This document shows positions 1 through 9,346 of a stretch of 64,000 nucleotides of DNA, piece after piece. The translations under genes were made by a program, and so were the position numbers. The stretch covers positions 1,240,001-1,304,000 of the forward strand of contig JADJEF010000020.1 in the NCBI GenBank assembly GCA_016702335.1, in the 5' to 3' direction. The stretch is from Rhodocyclaceae bacterium (GTDB lineage Bacteria > Pseudomonadota > Gammaproteobacteria > Burkholderiales > Rhodocyclaceae). The notes beneath the pieces are model-generated. The model did no database searches, had not been told where the DNA came from, and worked only from the letters and a program-made list of their open reading frames with translations. Position 1 is the stretch's first letter, and each line of letters begins with the position of its first letter.

Positions 1-304
1 GCTTGAAGCGGCACGGCAACGCATGCTGCTGCTGATCGATGGCTTTATTGTCACCGCTGCCTTGCTGGTGGCGCATCGTCTGGCACCACAAATACTAGAT
101 TACTGCGTGTTTGCCCACCGCTCGGGCGAAGCCGGCCATGTGCATCAGCATGACTTTCTGGGCGTGACGCCCCTGCTCGATCTTGGCTTGCGTTTGGGCG
201 AAGGCACCGGTGCGACGCTGGCCTACCCGCTGGTGCAGGCGGCGTGCGCCTTCATGACTGACATGGCCAGCTTTGCTGACGCTGGCGTGAGCGCGAAAGT
301 CTGA
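1..304 (+). CDS. cobT: Nicotinate-nucleotide--dimethylbenzimidazole phosphoribosyltransferase, C-terminal part
   Basis: Only the last 100 or so codons are in the window; the gene is open from base 2 and ends in TGA. CobT transfers ribose phosphate from nicotinate mononucleotide to dimethylbenzimidazole, giving alpha-ribazole phosphate for the lower ligand of cobalamin. The visible end carries the family's C-terminal block FAHRSGEAGH, then LGEGTGATLAYPL and the closing MASFADAGVS. The stop overlaps the ATG of cobS (TGATG), so the two are translationally coupled. The 5' part lies off the left edge. Confidence 0.93.
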   Translation, partial: LEAARQRMLLLIDGFIVTAALLVAHRLAPQILDYCVFAHRSGEAGHVHQHDFLGVTPLLDLGLRLGEGTGATLAYPLVQAACAFMTDMASFADAGVSAKV

Positions 305-1089
305 TGCGCGCTGCCCTCAAGCGAGAGCTGGAAGCCTTCTTTGGCGCGCTGCGTTTCTTCACCCGTATTCCCGTACCGGCCTGGGTGGGGCATTCGCAGG
401 CGCAGCTCGATCGCGCGTCGCGCTACTTTCCGCTGGTCGGCGTCATCGTGGGGGCCATCGGCGCGGGCGTGACCGAAGCAGCGGCGCTGGTGCTGCCCGT
501 CTCATTGGCCATCTTGCTCGGCATGGTGGCAACGGTGTTGGCCACCGGTGCGTTTCATGAAGACGGACTGGCCGACACCTGCGATGGCATGGGTGGCGGC
601 TGGGACACGTTGCAGGTGCTGAGCATCATGAAAGACTCGCGCATCGGCAGCTATGGGGCGGTGGGCGTGGTGCTGGTGCTGCTGTTCAAGTTCACCGCGC
701 TGGTGGAAATCGATCATGAATTTGGTCCGCCGATGCTGATGTGGGCGCTGATTGCCGGGCATGCCGTGTCGCGCTGTGGGCCGGTATTGCTGATGCGTTG
801 GCTGGACTATGTGCGCGAGGACGAAACTGCCAAGTCCAAGCCGCTGGCCAAGGCCATCGACAACACCGGCCTGGCCGTGGCTCTGCTATGCGGTGGCGCA
901 CCTTGCCTTCTGCTGTCCATCCCGATGGCTGTCGCGCTGATGGGCGTGGCAGCCGTTGTGTTAACCAGCACGCTCTGCGCGCGCTACTTTCGCGGCCGGA
1001 TTGGCGGCTACACCGGCGATTGTCTGGGCGCGACGCAGCAACTGTCGGAAGTGGCCTTCTACACCGGAGTGTTGTGCAGCTTTACCTGA
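304..1089 (+). CDS. cobS: Adenosylcobinamide-GDP ribazoletransferase (cobalamin synthase)
   Basis: 261 residues, the usual CobS length. CobS is an integral membrane enzyme that joins adenosylcobinamide-GDP to alpha-ribazole (phosphate), the last assembly step of adenosylcobalamin. The N-terminal FFTRIPVP and the central block EDGLADTCDGMGGG followed by MKDSRIGSYG are the family's acidic, metal-binding signatures; several hydrophobic helices follow. The ATG overlaps the cobT stop by one base, and the 3' end overlaps cobC by 16 bases, so this is one tight cobT-cobS-cobC operon. Confidence 0.95.
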   Translation: MRAALKRELEAFFGALRFFTRIPVPAWVGHSQAQLDRASRYFPLVGVIVGAIGAGVTEAAALVLPVSLAILLGMVATVLATGAFHEDGLADTCDGMGGGWDTLQVLSIMKDSRIGSYGAVGVVLVLLFKFTALVEIDHEFGPPMLMWALIAGHAVSRCGPVLLMRWLDYVREDETAKSKPLAKAIDNTGLAVALLCGGAPCLLLSIPMAVALMGVAAVVLTSTLCARYFRGRIGGYTGDCLGATQQLSEVAFYTGVLCSFT

Positions 1090-1604
1090 TCCGCCATCCA
1101 CTGCCGGCGGTCGCGTCGGGCATCTGTTACGGACAAACTGATCTGGCCGTGGCGCAGGGTGGGTATGCGCTGGAAAAACTGGCCAGCGATTTACGCCGCC
1201 AACTGCCGGCAGGCGCACGCTTCTTCAGCAGCCCCCTGCAGCGGTGCAGGGCACTGGCCGAACGGTTGCACGCCGACGTGAGCATCGACAGCCGGCTGCA
1301 GGAAATGAACTTCGGTACGTGGGAAATGCAGCCTTGGTCGGCGATTCCACGCGAGCAACTGGATGCCTGGGCGGCTGACCCGATCCATTTCCGGCCCCCG
1401 AACGGCGAAGCCCCCGGGGCGTTACGCGAACGGGTATTGGCCTTCGTGGCCGAGCAGCGTGAGCACAAGCACCGCGATATCGCGCTTGTGACGCACGCCG
1501 GTGTGATCAAGGTGCTGGTCGGGCACGTAGAGGGCCTGGCCGACAAAGACTGGCTGGCCTTGTCGGTGGGCTTTGGCAGCCTGACCCGATTGAGCATCGA
1601 CTGA
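1074..1604 (+). CDS. cobC: Alpha-ribazole phosphatase, histidine phosphatase family
   Basis: 176 residues from a GTG at 1074. This start places the phosphohistidine motif YLIRHP at residues 4-9, as expected for the family; the frame remains open upstream but that part is antisense-like sequence inside cobS. Further family marks are the CYGQTD block, SSPLQRC with the second catalytic arginine, the FGTWEM block with its glutamate, and VTHAGVI with the second histidine. CobC removes the phosphate from alpha-ribazole phosphate or adenosylcobalamin phosphate. The overlap with cobS supports the cobalamin role over a general phosphoglycerate mutase. Confidence 0.88.
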   Translation: MQLYLIRHPLPAVASGICYGQTDLAVAQGGYALEKLASDLRRQLPAGARFFSSPLQRCRALAERLHADVSIDSRLQEMNFGTWEMQPWSAIPREQLDAWAADPIHFRPPNGEAPGALRERVLAFVAEQREHKHRDIALVTHAGVIKVLVGHVEGLADKDWLALSVGFGSLTRLSID

Positions 1605-1621
1605 CTCCCGCCCGCGCCGGT

Positions 1622-2407
1622 TCAGGCGGGCATGAAGACGGGGCCCTTCTCGGTAGGTAGTGCTTCTACGCGGTGGCGATAGAGTCGCGACAACACGTCG
1701 GCCGTAAGCATGGTGGCGGTCGGCCCGGCGCAGCACTGGCCGTCGCCGAAGATCAGCAGCGTATGGGTGCAGTAGCGCACGGCCAGATTGACATCGTGCA
1801 GGCTCATGATCACGGTGTGGCCGGACAAGCCGGCGAGCAGATCGAGCAGGGCGATTTGCTGATGCAGATCGAGGTGCGTGGTCGGTTCGTCGAGAATGAG
1901 CAGCGGCACCGCTTGCGCCAGCAAGGTCGCCAGCGCTACGCGCCGTCGTTCGCCACCAGAAAGTGTGGACGCCAGACGCGGCTCGAAGCTCGCGTCGAGA
2001 CCCACCTCGCGCAGGGCGGTGCGCGCAATGTCGAGGTCCTGCGTGGTTTCCCCGCGCCACCAGTTCAGGTGCGGCAGACGGCCAAGCAGCACGGCGTCGA
2101 GCACCCGTGTTTCGGCGGCAAAGTCGTCATCCTGGCTCATCAGGCCGATACGCCGGGCGCGCTCACGCGCCGGCAGCTGCGAAATCGCCGTGTTGCCAGC
2201 GCCGACTTGCGGATTTGATACCGCCGCCAGTGTGACGCTTCCACGCTGGGGCGCACGCAAGCCCGTCAGGGTGTGCAGCAGCGTGGTCTTGCCCACGCCA
2301 TTGATGCCCAGCACCGCCCAGCGTTCGCCCTGGCCAATGTGCACGCTCAGGTCCCTGCAGATCGGCTTGTCGCCGATCGAAATATCGAGATGGGTCAGCG
2401 TCAGCAT
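1622..2407 (-). CDS. ABC transporter ATPase of the BtuD/FhuC type (cobalamin or metal-chelate import)
   Basis: 261 residues. Walker A is GINGVGKTT (about residues 34-42), the signature is LSGGERRR, Walker B is LLILDEP with the D-loop THLDL, and the switch histidine is in MSLHDVN. These are marks of the FecCD-partner ATPases. It lies 3 bases downstream of a FecCD permease, and the cob operon next door makes cobalamin or a corrinoid the best guess for substrate; a siderophore is possible. Residues 66-75 (PQVGAGNTAI) are encoded by a copy of the 30-bp dispersed element in reverse sense, in the variable loop between Walker A and the Q-loop (MSQDDD), so the fold should tolerate it. Confidence 0.85.
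   Translation of the reverse strand: MLTLTHLDISIGDKPICRDLSVHIGQGERWAVLGINGVGKTTLLHTLTGLRAPQRGSVTLAAVSNPQVGAGNTAISQLPARERARRIGLMSQDDDFAAETRVLDAVLLGRLPHLNWWRGETTQDLDIARTALREVGLDASFEPRLASTLSGGERRRVALATLLAQAVPLLILDEPTTHLDLHQQIALLDLLAGLSGHTVIMSLHDVNLAVRYCTHTLLIFGDGQCCAGPTATMLTADVLSRLYRHRVEALPTEKGPVFMPA
2184..2213 (+). repeat. 30-bp dispersed element, copy A (inside BtuD-like gene)
   Basis: Begins ATCGCCGTGTTG and continues with the invariant block CCAGCGCCGACTTG, ending CGGA. The flanks extend it to an imperfect terminal inverted repeat (AAATCGC at the left, GCGGATTT at the right, one bulge). It reads antisense to the host gene and adds about ten in-frame codons. Confidence 0.9.
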
Positions 2408-2410
2408 GGC

Positions 2411-3400
2411 TCAGCGTGCCTGCGCGGTGCGTGTCAGCAGCCACAGAAACAGCGGCGTGCCGAGCAGAGCGGTGAGTGCACCGATGGGTAGTTGCAGCGG
2501 CGCCACCAGAGCGCGCGCCAGCAGGTCAGCCAAAATCAGCAAACTGCCCCCGCCGATGGCACTGGCCGGCAGCAGCCAGCGGTGGCGACGCACGCCGGCG
2601 AGGCGCAACAGGTGCGGCACAATCAGCCCGATGAAGCCGATGCTACCGGCGGTGAGTACCACGATCGCCGTGGCGCACGAGGCGAGCAGCAGGCAGACGA
2701 GGCGCAGCATCGTGGTGCGCACTCCGAGCGAGGCGGCCATGGTTTCGCCCCGCCCCACCGCATCCAGCGACTGCGCGAGCGGCCAGATACTGCCCAAAGC
2801 GATCACACTGGCCGCGAGTACCACGAGCGCCGAGGTGGTGCTCGCCGCCGCCAGATCGCCCATCAGCCAGAACACCATGCCGCGCAGGGGCGCATCGGGG
2901 GCCAGCGCGAGCATCAGCGTGATCATCGCCCCCCACGCGGACGAGAGAATCACGCCGGCCAGCAGCAGGCGGGTGGGCAGCAGACCGCCCTGCCAGGCGA
3001 GCGCAAACAGGATGGCGAGCGAGAGCAGTGCCCCGACGATGCCGGCCAAACTGGTCATCAGCATCCCCGCCCCCAGCAGCATGGCCAGCAGGCTGAGCGC
3101 GCTCGAGCCGCTGGAAATGCCCAGCACAAAGGGATCGGCCAGCGGATTGCGCAGAATCGCTTGCAGTACCGTGCCCGCCAGCGCCAGCAGCGCACCGCAG
3201 CCAAAGGCGGCGAGCGCGCGCGGCAGACGCAGGCTCAGGATGATGTCGCGTTGCAGCGGATCACCCGACCCGGTCAGCGCAGAAATGGTCGTGCTCCACG
3301 ACAGGCCATCACTGCCCGTGGCCAAGGCGAGGGCCAGGCTGAACAGCGGCAACCATGTGACGATGGCGAGCACGGAAAACGTCGGGCGCGTCGTGCTCAT
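2411..3400 (-). CDS. FecCD-family ABC permease (BtuC-like)
   Basis: 329 residues from the ATG at 3400 (MSTTRPTF); the frame is open upstream but that part overlaps the cysteine-cluster gene. It is a very hydrophobic protein with about nine to ten membrane segments. It carries the family hallmarks LRLPRALAAFGCGALLALAG and LRNPLADPFVLGISSG near the start and GFIGLIVPHLLRL in the second half, the loop that contacts the ATPase. With the following ATPase it forms an inner-membrane importer for corrinoid or ferric chelate. No periplasmic binding protein gene is in the window. Its ATG overlaps the preceding gene by four bases (ATGA). Confidence 0.88.
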   Translation of the reverse strand: MSTTRPTFSVLAIVTWLPLFSLALALATGSDGLSWSTTISALTGSGDPLQRDIILSLRLPRALAAFGCGALLALAGTVLQAILRNPLADPFVLGISSGSSALSLLAMLLGAGMLMTSLAGIVGALLSLAILFALAWQGGLLPTRLLLAGVILSSAWGAMITLMLALAPDAPLRGMVFWLMGDLAAASTTSALVVLAASVIALGSIWPLAQSLDAVGRGETMAASLGVRTTMLRLVCLLLASCATAIVVLTAGSIGFIGLIVPHLLRLAGVRRHRWLLPASAIGGGSLLILADLLARALVAPLQLPIGALTALLGTPLFLWLLTRTAQAR

Positions 3401-3630
3401 GCGGTGAGTTGTTCCAGCCGGGTGAGCCAGCGCAGCGCCTGCTCGCGATCCGTACCGCACATCTCCGCCGAGGGCTGCAAGCCGCCGCAGCACGCGGGGC
3501 GTTCCGGCTGCCCGAAGATCGTGCAGCGCTGATCGGCAGCGAGATACCGGCAGGGTATGCCTGCCGGCTTGTTCAGTGAAGAAATCGACGGGGCGATGCA
3601 ACAGGCACCGCAGCCGGGTCGGCAGTTCAT
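3397..3630 (-). CDS. YkgJ-type cysteine-cluster protein
   Basis: 77 residues with eight cysteines: CRPGCGACC at the N-terminus, then IPCRYL, QRCTIFG, PACCGGL and EMCG. This spacing is that of the YkgJ-like family, presumed to bind zinc or iron; the biochemical role is unknown. The start at 3630 is chosen because the reading frame upstream consists of dispersed-element sequence and then runs into thiC. The gene is sandwiched between thiC and the BtuC-like permease with minimal spacing, so it is probably cotranscribed with both. Confidence 0.75.
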   Translation of the reverse strand: MNCRPGCGACCIAPSISSLNKPAGIPCRYLAADQRCTIFGQPERPACCGGLQPSAEMCGTDREQALRWLTRLEQLTA

Positions 3631-3636
3631 GGGGAA

Positions 3637-3666
3637 ATCGCCGTACCGCCAGCGCCGACTTGCGGA
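3637..3666 (+). repeat. 30-bp dispersed element, copy B (thiC / YkgJ-like gap)
   Basis: Begins ATCGCCGTACCG, an unusual variant at positions 9-11, followed by the invariant CCAGCGCCGACTTG and CGGA. It fills nearly the whole 37-bp gap between the thiC stop (3668-3670) and the ATG at 3630, so it sits in the ribosome-binding region of the downstream gene. Confidence 0.9.
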
Positions 3667-3667
3667 C

Positions 3668-5575
<1,908 letters not shown>

Positions 5576-5583
5576 GGATATCC

Positions 5584-5602
5584 CTTCAGCAGGTCGCTGA
5601 AG
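5584..5602 (-). promoter_or_regulatory. Hairpin in the thiC leader overlapping the ribosome-binding site
   Basis: On the minus strand CTTCAGC pairs perfectly with GCTGAAG around a five-base loop. The 3' arm runs straight into GGGA, eight bases before the ATG, so part of the Shine-Dalgarno (GAAGGGA) lies in the stem. It could modulate translation; there is no direct evidence. Confidence 0.4.
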
Positions 5603-5719
5603 CTACTGGAAAGGCGGAAGCAATGCAACCCGCCGAATTTTGTGGGCATTATGACGTAAAGTTTTGCCCGCCCTGGCCGTGAAAGCAGAAACGACGTTAT
5701 AGGTGTACAAGGGGAGATC

Positions 5720-7324
5720 ATGTCCAAACTCAGTCAGTCCGTGATGGCGCTTGCCGTTTCTTCGCTCTTTGCTTCGGCTTTCGCGGCCCCGGGCACCGGC
5801 CCCCAGGCCGGGCCTGCTTCCGGGCCTTGGCACGTGGTGCTGACTGACTCTCGCGAGAGCATAGCGTTGGACACCTCGCGCGTATTGCGCACTTCCAGTG
5901 GCACCTCGGCGTGGAGCCGGATTGCCTTGGGCCGTGCGGTAAATGACGTGTCCGGTGCCTACAACGCCATTGAAGCCGAGAACCTTTACGATTGTGCCGG
6001 TGGCCGCTTTACCACATTGCGCCGCGCCTATTTCTACAACGGAAAGATGGTGCGCGAAGAACCTGCGGTGCGCGAGCGGGCCAACCGAATACTGCCGGGA
6101 AGCATCGACGAGCGTCTGGCTGAGCAGGCCTGCCGTGCGACGCCCACCCTGGCGCTGGCTGACGGCGGCACCATGACCGGTAAGGCCGTGGCCCTGGCCG
6201 ATGCGCTGCCGGCCGGCAGCGAACGCCCGGTCGCCATGCCTGCCGACATGCGCACCCTGAGCGGTAGCGCGAACGGCTTCGTCATGAAGGTTTCCGATGC
6301 GCCGGCGGCCGCGGAAAAGCCGAAGATGATCGAATTGCCCAAGATCGACAAGGCCGCAGCCGCACGGGAGGCGGCAGCGGCGGGGATTGCCCTGCCGAGC
6401 ACGAGTGCCGCCAAGCCGGCCCCCGCCGATATTCACGGCACTGCCGCCGCCGCAGACGCTGCGGCGGCGGCTTCGGTGCCAAAAGCTCCGGTGGTCGCCA
6501 TGCCCAGAGTACCGGTGCCTGCGGTTGCCGCGCCCAAGCCCGCTCCCGCCCACTCGACAGATATTGGGTTAAGCGGGCACGCACGTGAGCTCATGCTCGC
6601 GACCTCCGGCCCGCGCAAGGCCAAAAAGAATCCCGCAGAGCAAATGCATGTGCATTGGGGTTACGACGGCGCCGGTGCGCCGGAAAACTGGGGCAAGCTC
6701 GATGCCGGAAAAAACTTGCTGTGCGACAGTGGCAAGCGCCAGTCGCCGATCGACATCCGGCCGGGCATTGCGGTTGACCTCGAGCCGATCAAATTCACCT
6801 ACAAGCCCAGCAAATTCACTGTTGTCGATAACGGCCATACCATCCAGGTCAATGTCGGTGCCGGCAATGTCATCAATGTCATGGGCCAGCGCTTCGAACT
6901 CGCCCAGTTTCACTTTCACAAGCCGTCGGAGGAGCGGGTCAACGGCCGCCCTTTCCCGATGGTGATTCACTTTGTGCACAAAGACTGGGACGACAATCTG
7001 GCCGTGATCGCCGTGCTGCTTGATGAGGGCTCCGAGCACCCGGTGCTGCAGACGGTGTGGAACCACATGCCACTGGAAGCCGGTGCCGAGGTGGTGGCTG
7101 CCGAGTCGCTGGATATTGTCAGGTTGTTCCCCGACAACCGGGCCTACTGGACCTACATGGGGTCGCTGACCACCCCTCCCTGCTCCGAGAATGTGCTGTG
7201 GATGGTCATGAAGACGCCGGTGACAGTATCGCCTGAGCAGATCGGCACCTTCTCGCGCCTGTACAAGAAGAACGCCCGCCCGATTCAGCCGAGTAACGGC
7301 CGTCTGATCAAAGAGAGTCGCTGA
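5720..7324 (+). CDS. Secreted alpha-carbonic anhydrase with an extra N-terminal domain
   Basis: 534 residues. A signal peptide (MSKLSQSVMALAVSSLFASA, cleavage near AFA-AP) is followed by a domain of about 110 residues with the pattern IALDTSRV, AWSRIALGRAV and FTTLRRAYFYNGK, resembling CNP1-like or surface-adhesin E domains. Then comes an Ala/Pro-rich linker (about residues 140-290). The C-terminal 230 residues are an alpha-carbonic anhydrase: HVHWGY, RQSPIDI, zinc ligands H398 and H400 in QFHFHKPSEE, H417 in MVIHFVHKD, and LTTPPCSENV. It would hydrate CO2 in the periplasm. Alpha-class enzymes are usually about 250 residues, so this one is doubled by the N-terminal part. Confidence 0.9.
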   Translation: MSKLSQSVMALAVSSLFASAFAAPGTGPQAGPASGPWHVVLTDSRESIALDTSRVLRTSSGTSAWSRIALGRAVNDVSGAYNAIEAENLYDCAGGRFTTLRRAYFYNGKMVREEPAVRERANRILPGSIDERLAEQACRATPTLALADGGTMTGKAVALADALPAGSERPVAMPADMRTLSGSANGFVMKVSDAPAAAEKPKMIELPKIDKAAAAREAAAAGIALPSTSAAKPAPADIHGTAAAADAAAAASVPKAPVVAMPRVPVPAVAAPKPAPAHSTDIGLSGHARELMLATSGPRKAKKNPAEQMHVHWGYDGAGAPENWGKLDAGKNLLCDSGKRQSPIDIRPGIAVDLEPIKFTYKPSKFTVVDNGHTIQVNVGAGNVINVMGQRFELAQFHFHKPSEERVNGRPFPMVIHFVHKDWDDNLAVIAVLLDEGSEHPVLQTVWNHMPLEAGAEVVAAESLDIVRLFPDNRAYWTYMGSLTTPPCSENVLWMVMKTPVTVSPEQIGTFSRLYKKNARPIQPSNGRLIKESR

Positions 7325-7350
7325 GTACCGCTCCTCCCTGGTTTCGACAT

Positions 7351-7379
7351 CCCTTCCCCGTCACTGTGGCGGGGAAGGG
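7351..7379. terminator. Hairpin between convergent genes
   Basis: CCCTTCCCCG and CGGGGAAGGG form a perfect 10-bp stem around a nine-base loop, 26 bases after the carbonic anhydrase stop. There is no clear T-run, so it is only a possible terminator. Confidence 0.45.
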
Positions 7380-7396
7380 CTTGGCGCTTAACCGCT

Positions 7397-7426
7397 ACCG
7401 CCGTGTTGCCAGCGCCGACTTGCCGA
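7397..7426 (+). repeat. 30-bp dispersed element, copy C (intergenic)
   Basis: Begins ACCGCCGTGTTG (T2 changed to C), carries the invariant CCAGCGCCGACTTG and ends CCGA. It lies between the convergent carbonic anhydrase and cyclase genes, just after the 7351-7379 hairpin. Confidence 0.85.
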
Positions 7427-7453
7427 CACCAATAGCAGAGGCTTTGTCGTTCT

Positions 7454-8611
7454 TCAAGCCGGCAGGACATCGAACACGGCGACATGCTCGCGAAATCCCT
7501 TCAGGGTCAGCGCCTGCCGTGCGCGCAGCGCAGGCATGCCAAGGTGATTGGCCACGCTGGCAGCGACAGCTGCCGATACCAGGGTTGCCCCGCCCTCGGC
7601 TTCTGCGCACAGACGGGCTGCCAGATTGGTGACGCTGCCAATCGCGCCGTAGTCACGGCGCCCGTCAAAGCCAATGGCACCGATGGTGGCAATGCCCTTC
7701 GCAATGCCAATGCCCATACTCAAAACACAGCCGCGTTGGCTCCACAGGGTTGCCAAACTCTGGAAGCGTTCCTGCATCTGCACCGCCATACGCAGCGCCG
7801 TACCGGCGGGGTCGTCAATCTCGATCGGGTCGTTGAAGAAAATCATCATGCCGTCGCCCGTAAAACGCTCGACTGTGCCGCCGTGGTTCGTGATCAGCTC
7901 ACCCATTGCCGCATGGAATTCGCTGAGTACGCGCATCACTTCGTCGGCCGGAAAGTTTTCGGTAAAAGCGGTGTAGCCACGTAGATCAAGAAAGACCACG
8001 ACAATCTCGCGCCGCCGCGGGGCCAGGAAGGCGTCCGGGTCGGTGGAAAGCAATACGTCGGCTACCGCCGGCGAAAAAAACCGACGCAGCCTTTCCAGGC
8101 GCTTTACCCGCGCGCTTTCTTCCGCGACACGCGCCTCGAGGGTTTCGTTCAACTCTCGCAACGCCCGTGTCTGTTTGCTCAACATGACGGCCTGACGGCG
8201 CAAGGCCAGATGCGTATAGACCCGCGCCTTCAAAATGTCCGGATTGATCGGCTTGGTCAGGTAATCGACGGCACCCAGCGCGAGGCCGCGCGTCTCGTCA
8301 TCAGCACCATCGAGCGAGGTCACGAAAATAATCGGGATGTCATACGTGGCGACACTGGCCTTGAGCCGGGCGCACACTTCGTAGCCATCCATCTCGGGCA
8401 TGACGATGTCGAGCAGGATCAGGTCGGGGATCTGCGCAGCGACAATCGCGAGGGCACGGGTGCCGGAGGCTGCCAGCTTGACGTTGTAGTCCTGCTCGAG
8501 AATGTCGGACATCAACGACAGGTTCTGCGGCGCATCATCGACGACCAGCAGCGTCGGGCGGCGCTCGCTCGCGTCAGTCGTGTGCGTCGGCGCGCTGCGA
8601 GCTGAGGCCAT
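7454..8611 (-). CDS. Response regulator with class III adenylate/guanylate cyclase output
   Basis: 385 residues. Residues about 20-135 are a receiver domain (VVDDAPQN acidic pair, phospho-acceptor D68 in LLDIVMPEMDG, then VTSLDG and the lysine in YLTKPI). A coiled linker (about 140-175, ALRELNETLEARVAEE) leads to a class III cyclase domain with VFLDLRGYTAF and FTGDGMMIFFND holding the two metal aspartates, and NLAARL with the Asn/Arg pair. It should make cAMP or cGMP when phosphorylated; the residues seen do not settle which. Its ATG overlaps the hpt stop by one base (TGATG), an unexpected coupling. Confidence 0.9.
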   Translation of the reverse strand: MASARSAPTHTTDASERRPTLLVVDDAPQNLSLMSDILEQDYNVKLAASGTRALAIVAAQIPDLILLDIVMPEMDGYEVCARLKASVATYDIPIIFVTSLDGADDETRGLALGAVDYLTKPINPDILKARVYTHLALRRQAVMLSKQTRALRELNETLEARVAEESARVKRLERLRRFFSPAVADVLLSTDPDAFLAPRRREIVVVFLDLRGYTAFTENFPADEVMRVLSEFHAAMGELITNHGGTVERFTGDGMMIFFNDPIEIDDPAGTALRMAVQMQERFQSLATLWSQRGCVLSMGIGIAKGIATIGAIGFDGRRDYGAIGSVTNLAARLCAEAEGGATLVSAAVAASVANHLGMPALRARQALTLKGFREHVAVFDVLPA

Positions 8612-9183
8612 CAGTGACCGTGCAGGGCGTAGATCCCTGGGGCATTACGCCAATAGCCTTTGTAGTCCATCCCGCAGCCGAAGAGAAACCGATCCTCCAC
8701 ATCGAGTCCGGTGAAATCGGCGCGCATGCCCGCATCCGCCTTGCGCTCGTGCACCTTATGGACAAGAACGGCCGTGAGTACCTCGGCCGCGCCGGCTTCG
8801 CGCAGGTTCTCGGAAATCGCCTTGAGGGTATGGCCTTCGTCGAGGATGTCATCAATGATCAGCACGGTACGCCCGGTCAGGTCTTGCGTGGGCCGCACGC
8901 GCCAGTCGAGCAGGGTGCCGTTCAGTGCGTGGCCATAGCGAGTGGCATGGAGATAGGCGGTTTCGAGAGGGAAGTTAAGCTTCGCGATCAAGCGCCCGGC
9001 AACAATCAGACCGCCGTTCATCACCGTGAAAATCAGCGGATTGGCGTGCTGCAGGCGGGCGGTAATTTCTTCCGCCAACCGGTCATAGGCTTGATCAACG
9101 ACCGCTGGCGTGGCCAGGCAATCGGCCTCGGCCATGGCACGACGAACTTCTTCCAGCAGTGTCTCGGGCATTTTCCACTCCAT
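8611..9183 (-). CDS. hpt: Hypoxanthine-guanine phosphoribosyltransferase
   Basis: 190 residues, standard for Hpt. It transfers phosphoribose from PRPP to hypoxanthine or guanine in purine salvage. The PRPP-binding loop VLIIDDILDEGHTL and the flexible-loop region FTVMNGGLIVAG are clear; the acidic pair in the PRPP loop is intact. The ATG at 9183 is used here; an internal ATG at 9171 (MPETLLEE) would also give a complete enzyme. It overlaps the cyclase gene by one base. Confidence 0.88.
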   Translation of the reverse strand: MEWKMPETLLEEVRRAMAEADCLATPAVVDQAYDRLAEEITARLQHANPLIFTVMNGGLIVAGRLIAKLNFPLETAYLHATRYGHALNGTLLDWRVRPTQDLTGRTVLIIDDILDEGHTLKAISENLREAGAAEVLTAVLVHKVHERKADAGMRADFTGLDVEDRFLFGCGMDYKGYWRNAPGIYALHGH

Positions 9184-9272
9184 GAACTTTCAAGCACGCC
9201 ATAGCTCGTGCTGCCCAAGTTTAGCGACAAGCCTTGGCGCTGCACGACGTTCACGCTTGTCTCGGTCTTGGC

Positions 9273-9301
9273 TTGACAAGTATTTTCGCGCCCAGTAAAT
9301 T
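9273..9301 (+). promoter_or_regulatory. Promoter of the TetR/RND operon
   Basis: A perfect -35 TTGACA (9273-9278) is followed after 17 bases by TAAATT (9296-9301, four of six matches to the -10 consensus), about 45 bases upstream of the regulator ATG. Confidence 0.6.
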
Positions 9302-9303
9302 AC

Positions 9304-9317
9304 TGACCATTCAGTCA
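9304..9317 (+). promoter_or_regulatory. Probable TetR-family operator
   Basis: Perfect inverted repeat TGAC-N6-GTCA placed directly after the -10 element, the expected position for steric repression by a dimeric TetR-family protein. The adjacent regulator at 9347 is the obvious candidate to bind it, giving autoregulation and control of the efflux genes. Confidence 0.55.
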
Positions 9318-9346
9318 CTAACGGAAACACCTCTCGGAATCGCCGC

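Noticed and set aside
1878..3407. Long + strand open frame of 509 codons
   Set aside because: Antisense of the BtuC/BtuD-like genes, composition is Ser/Arg/Pro-rich shadow sequence.
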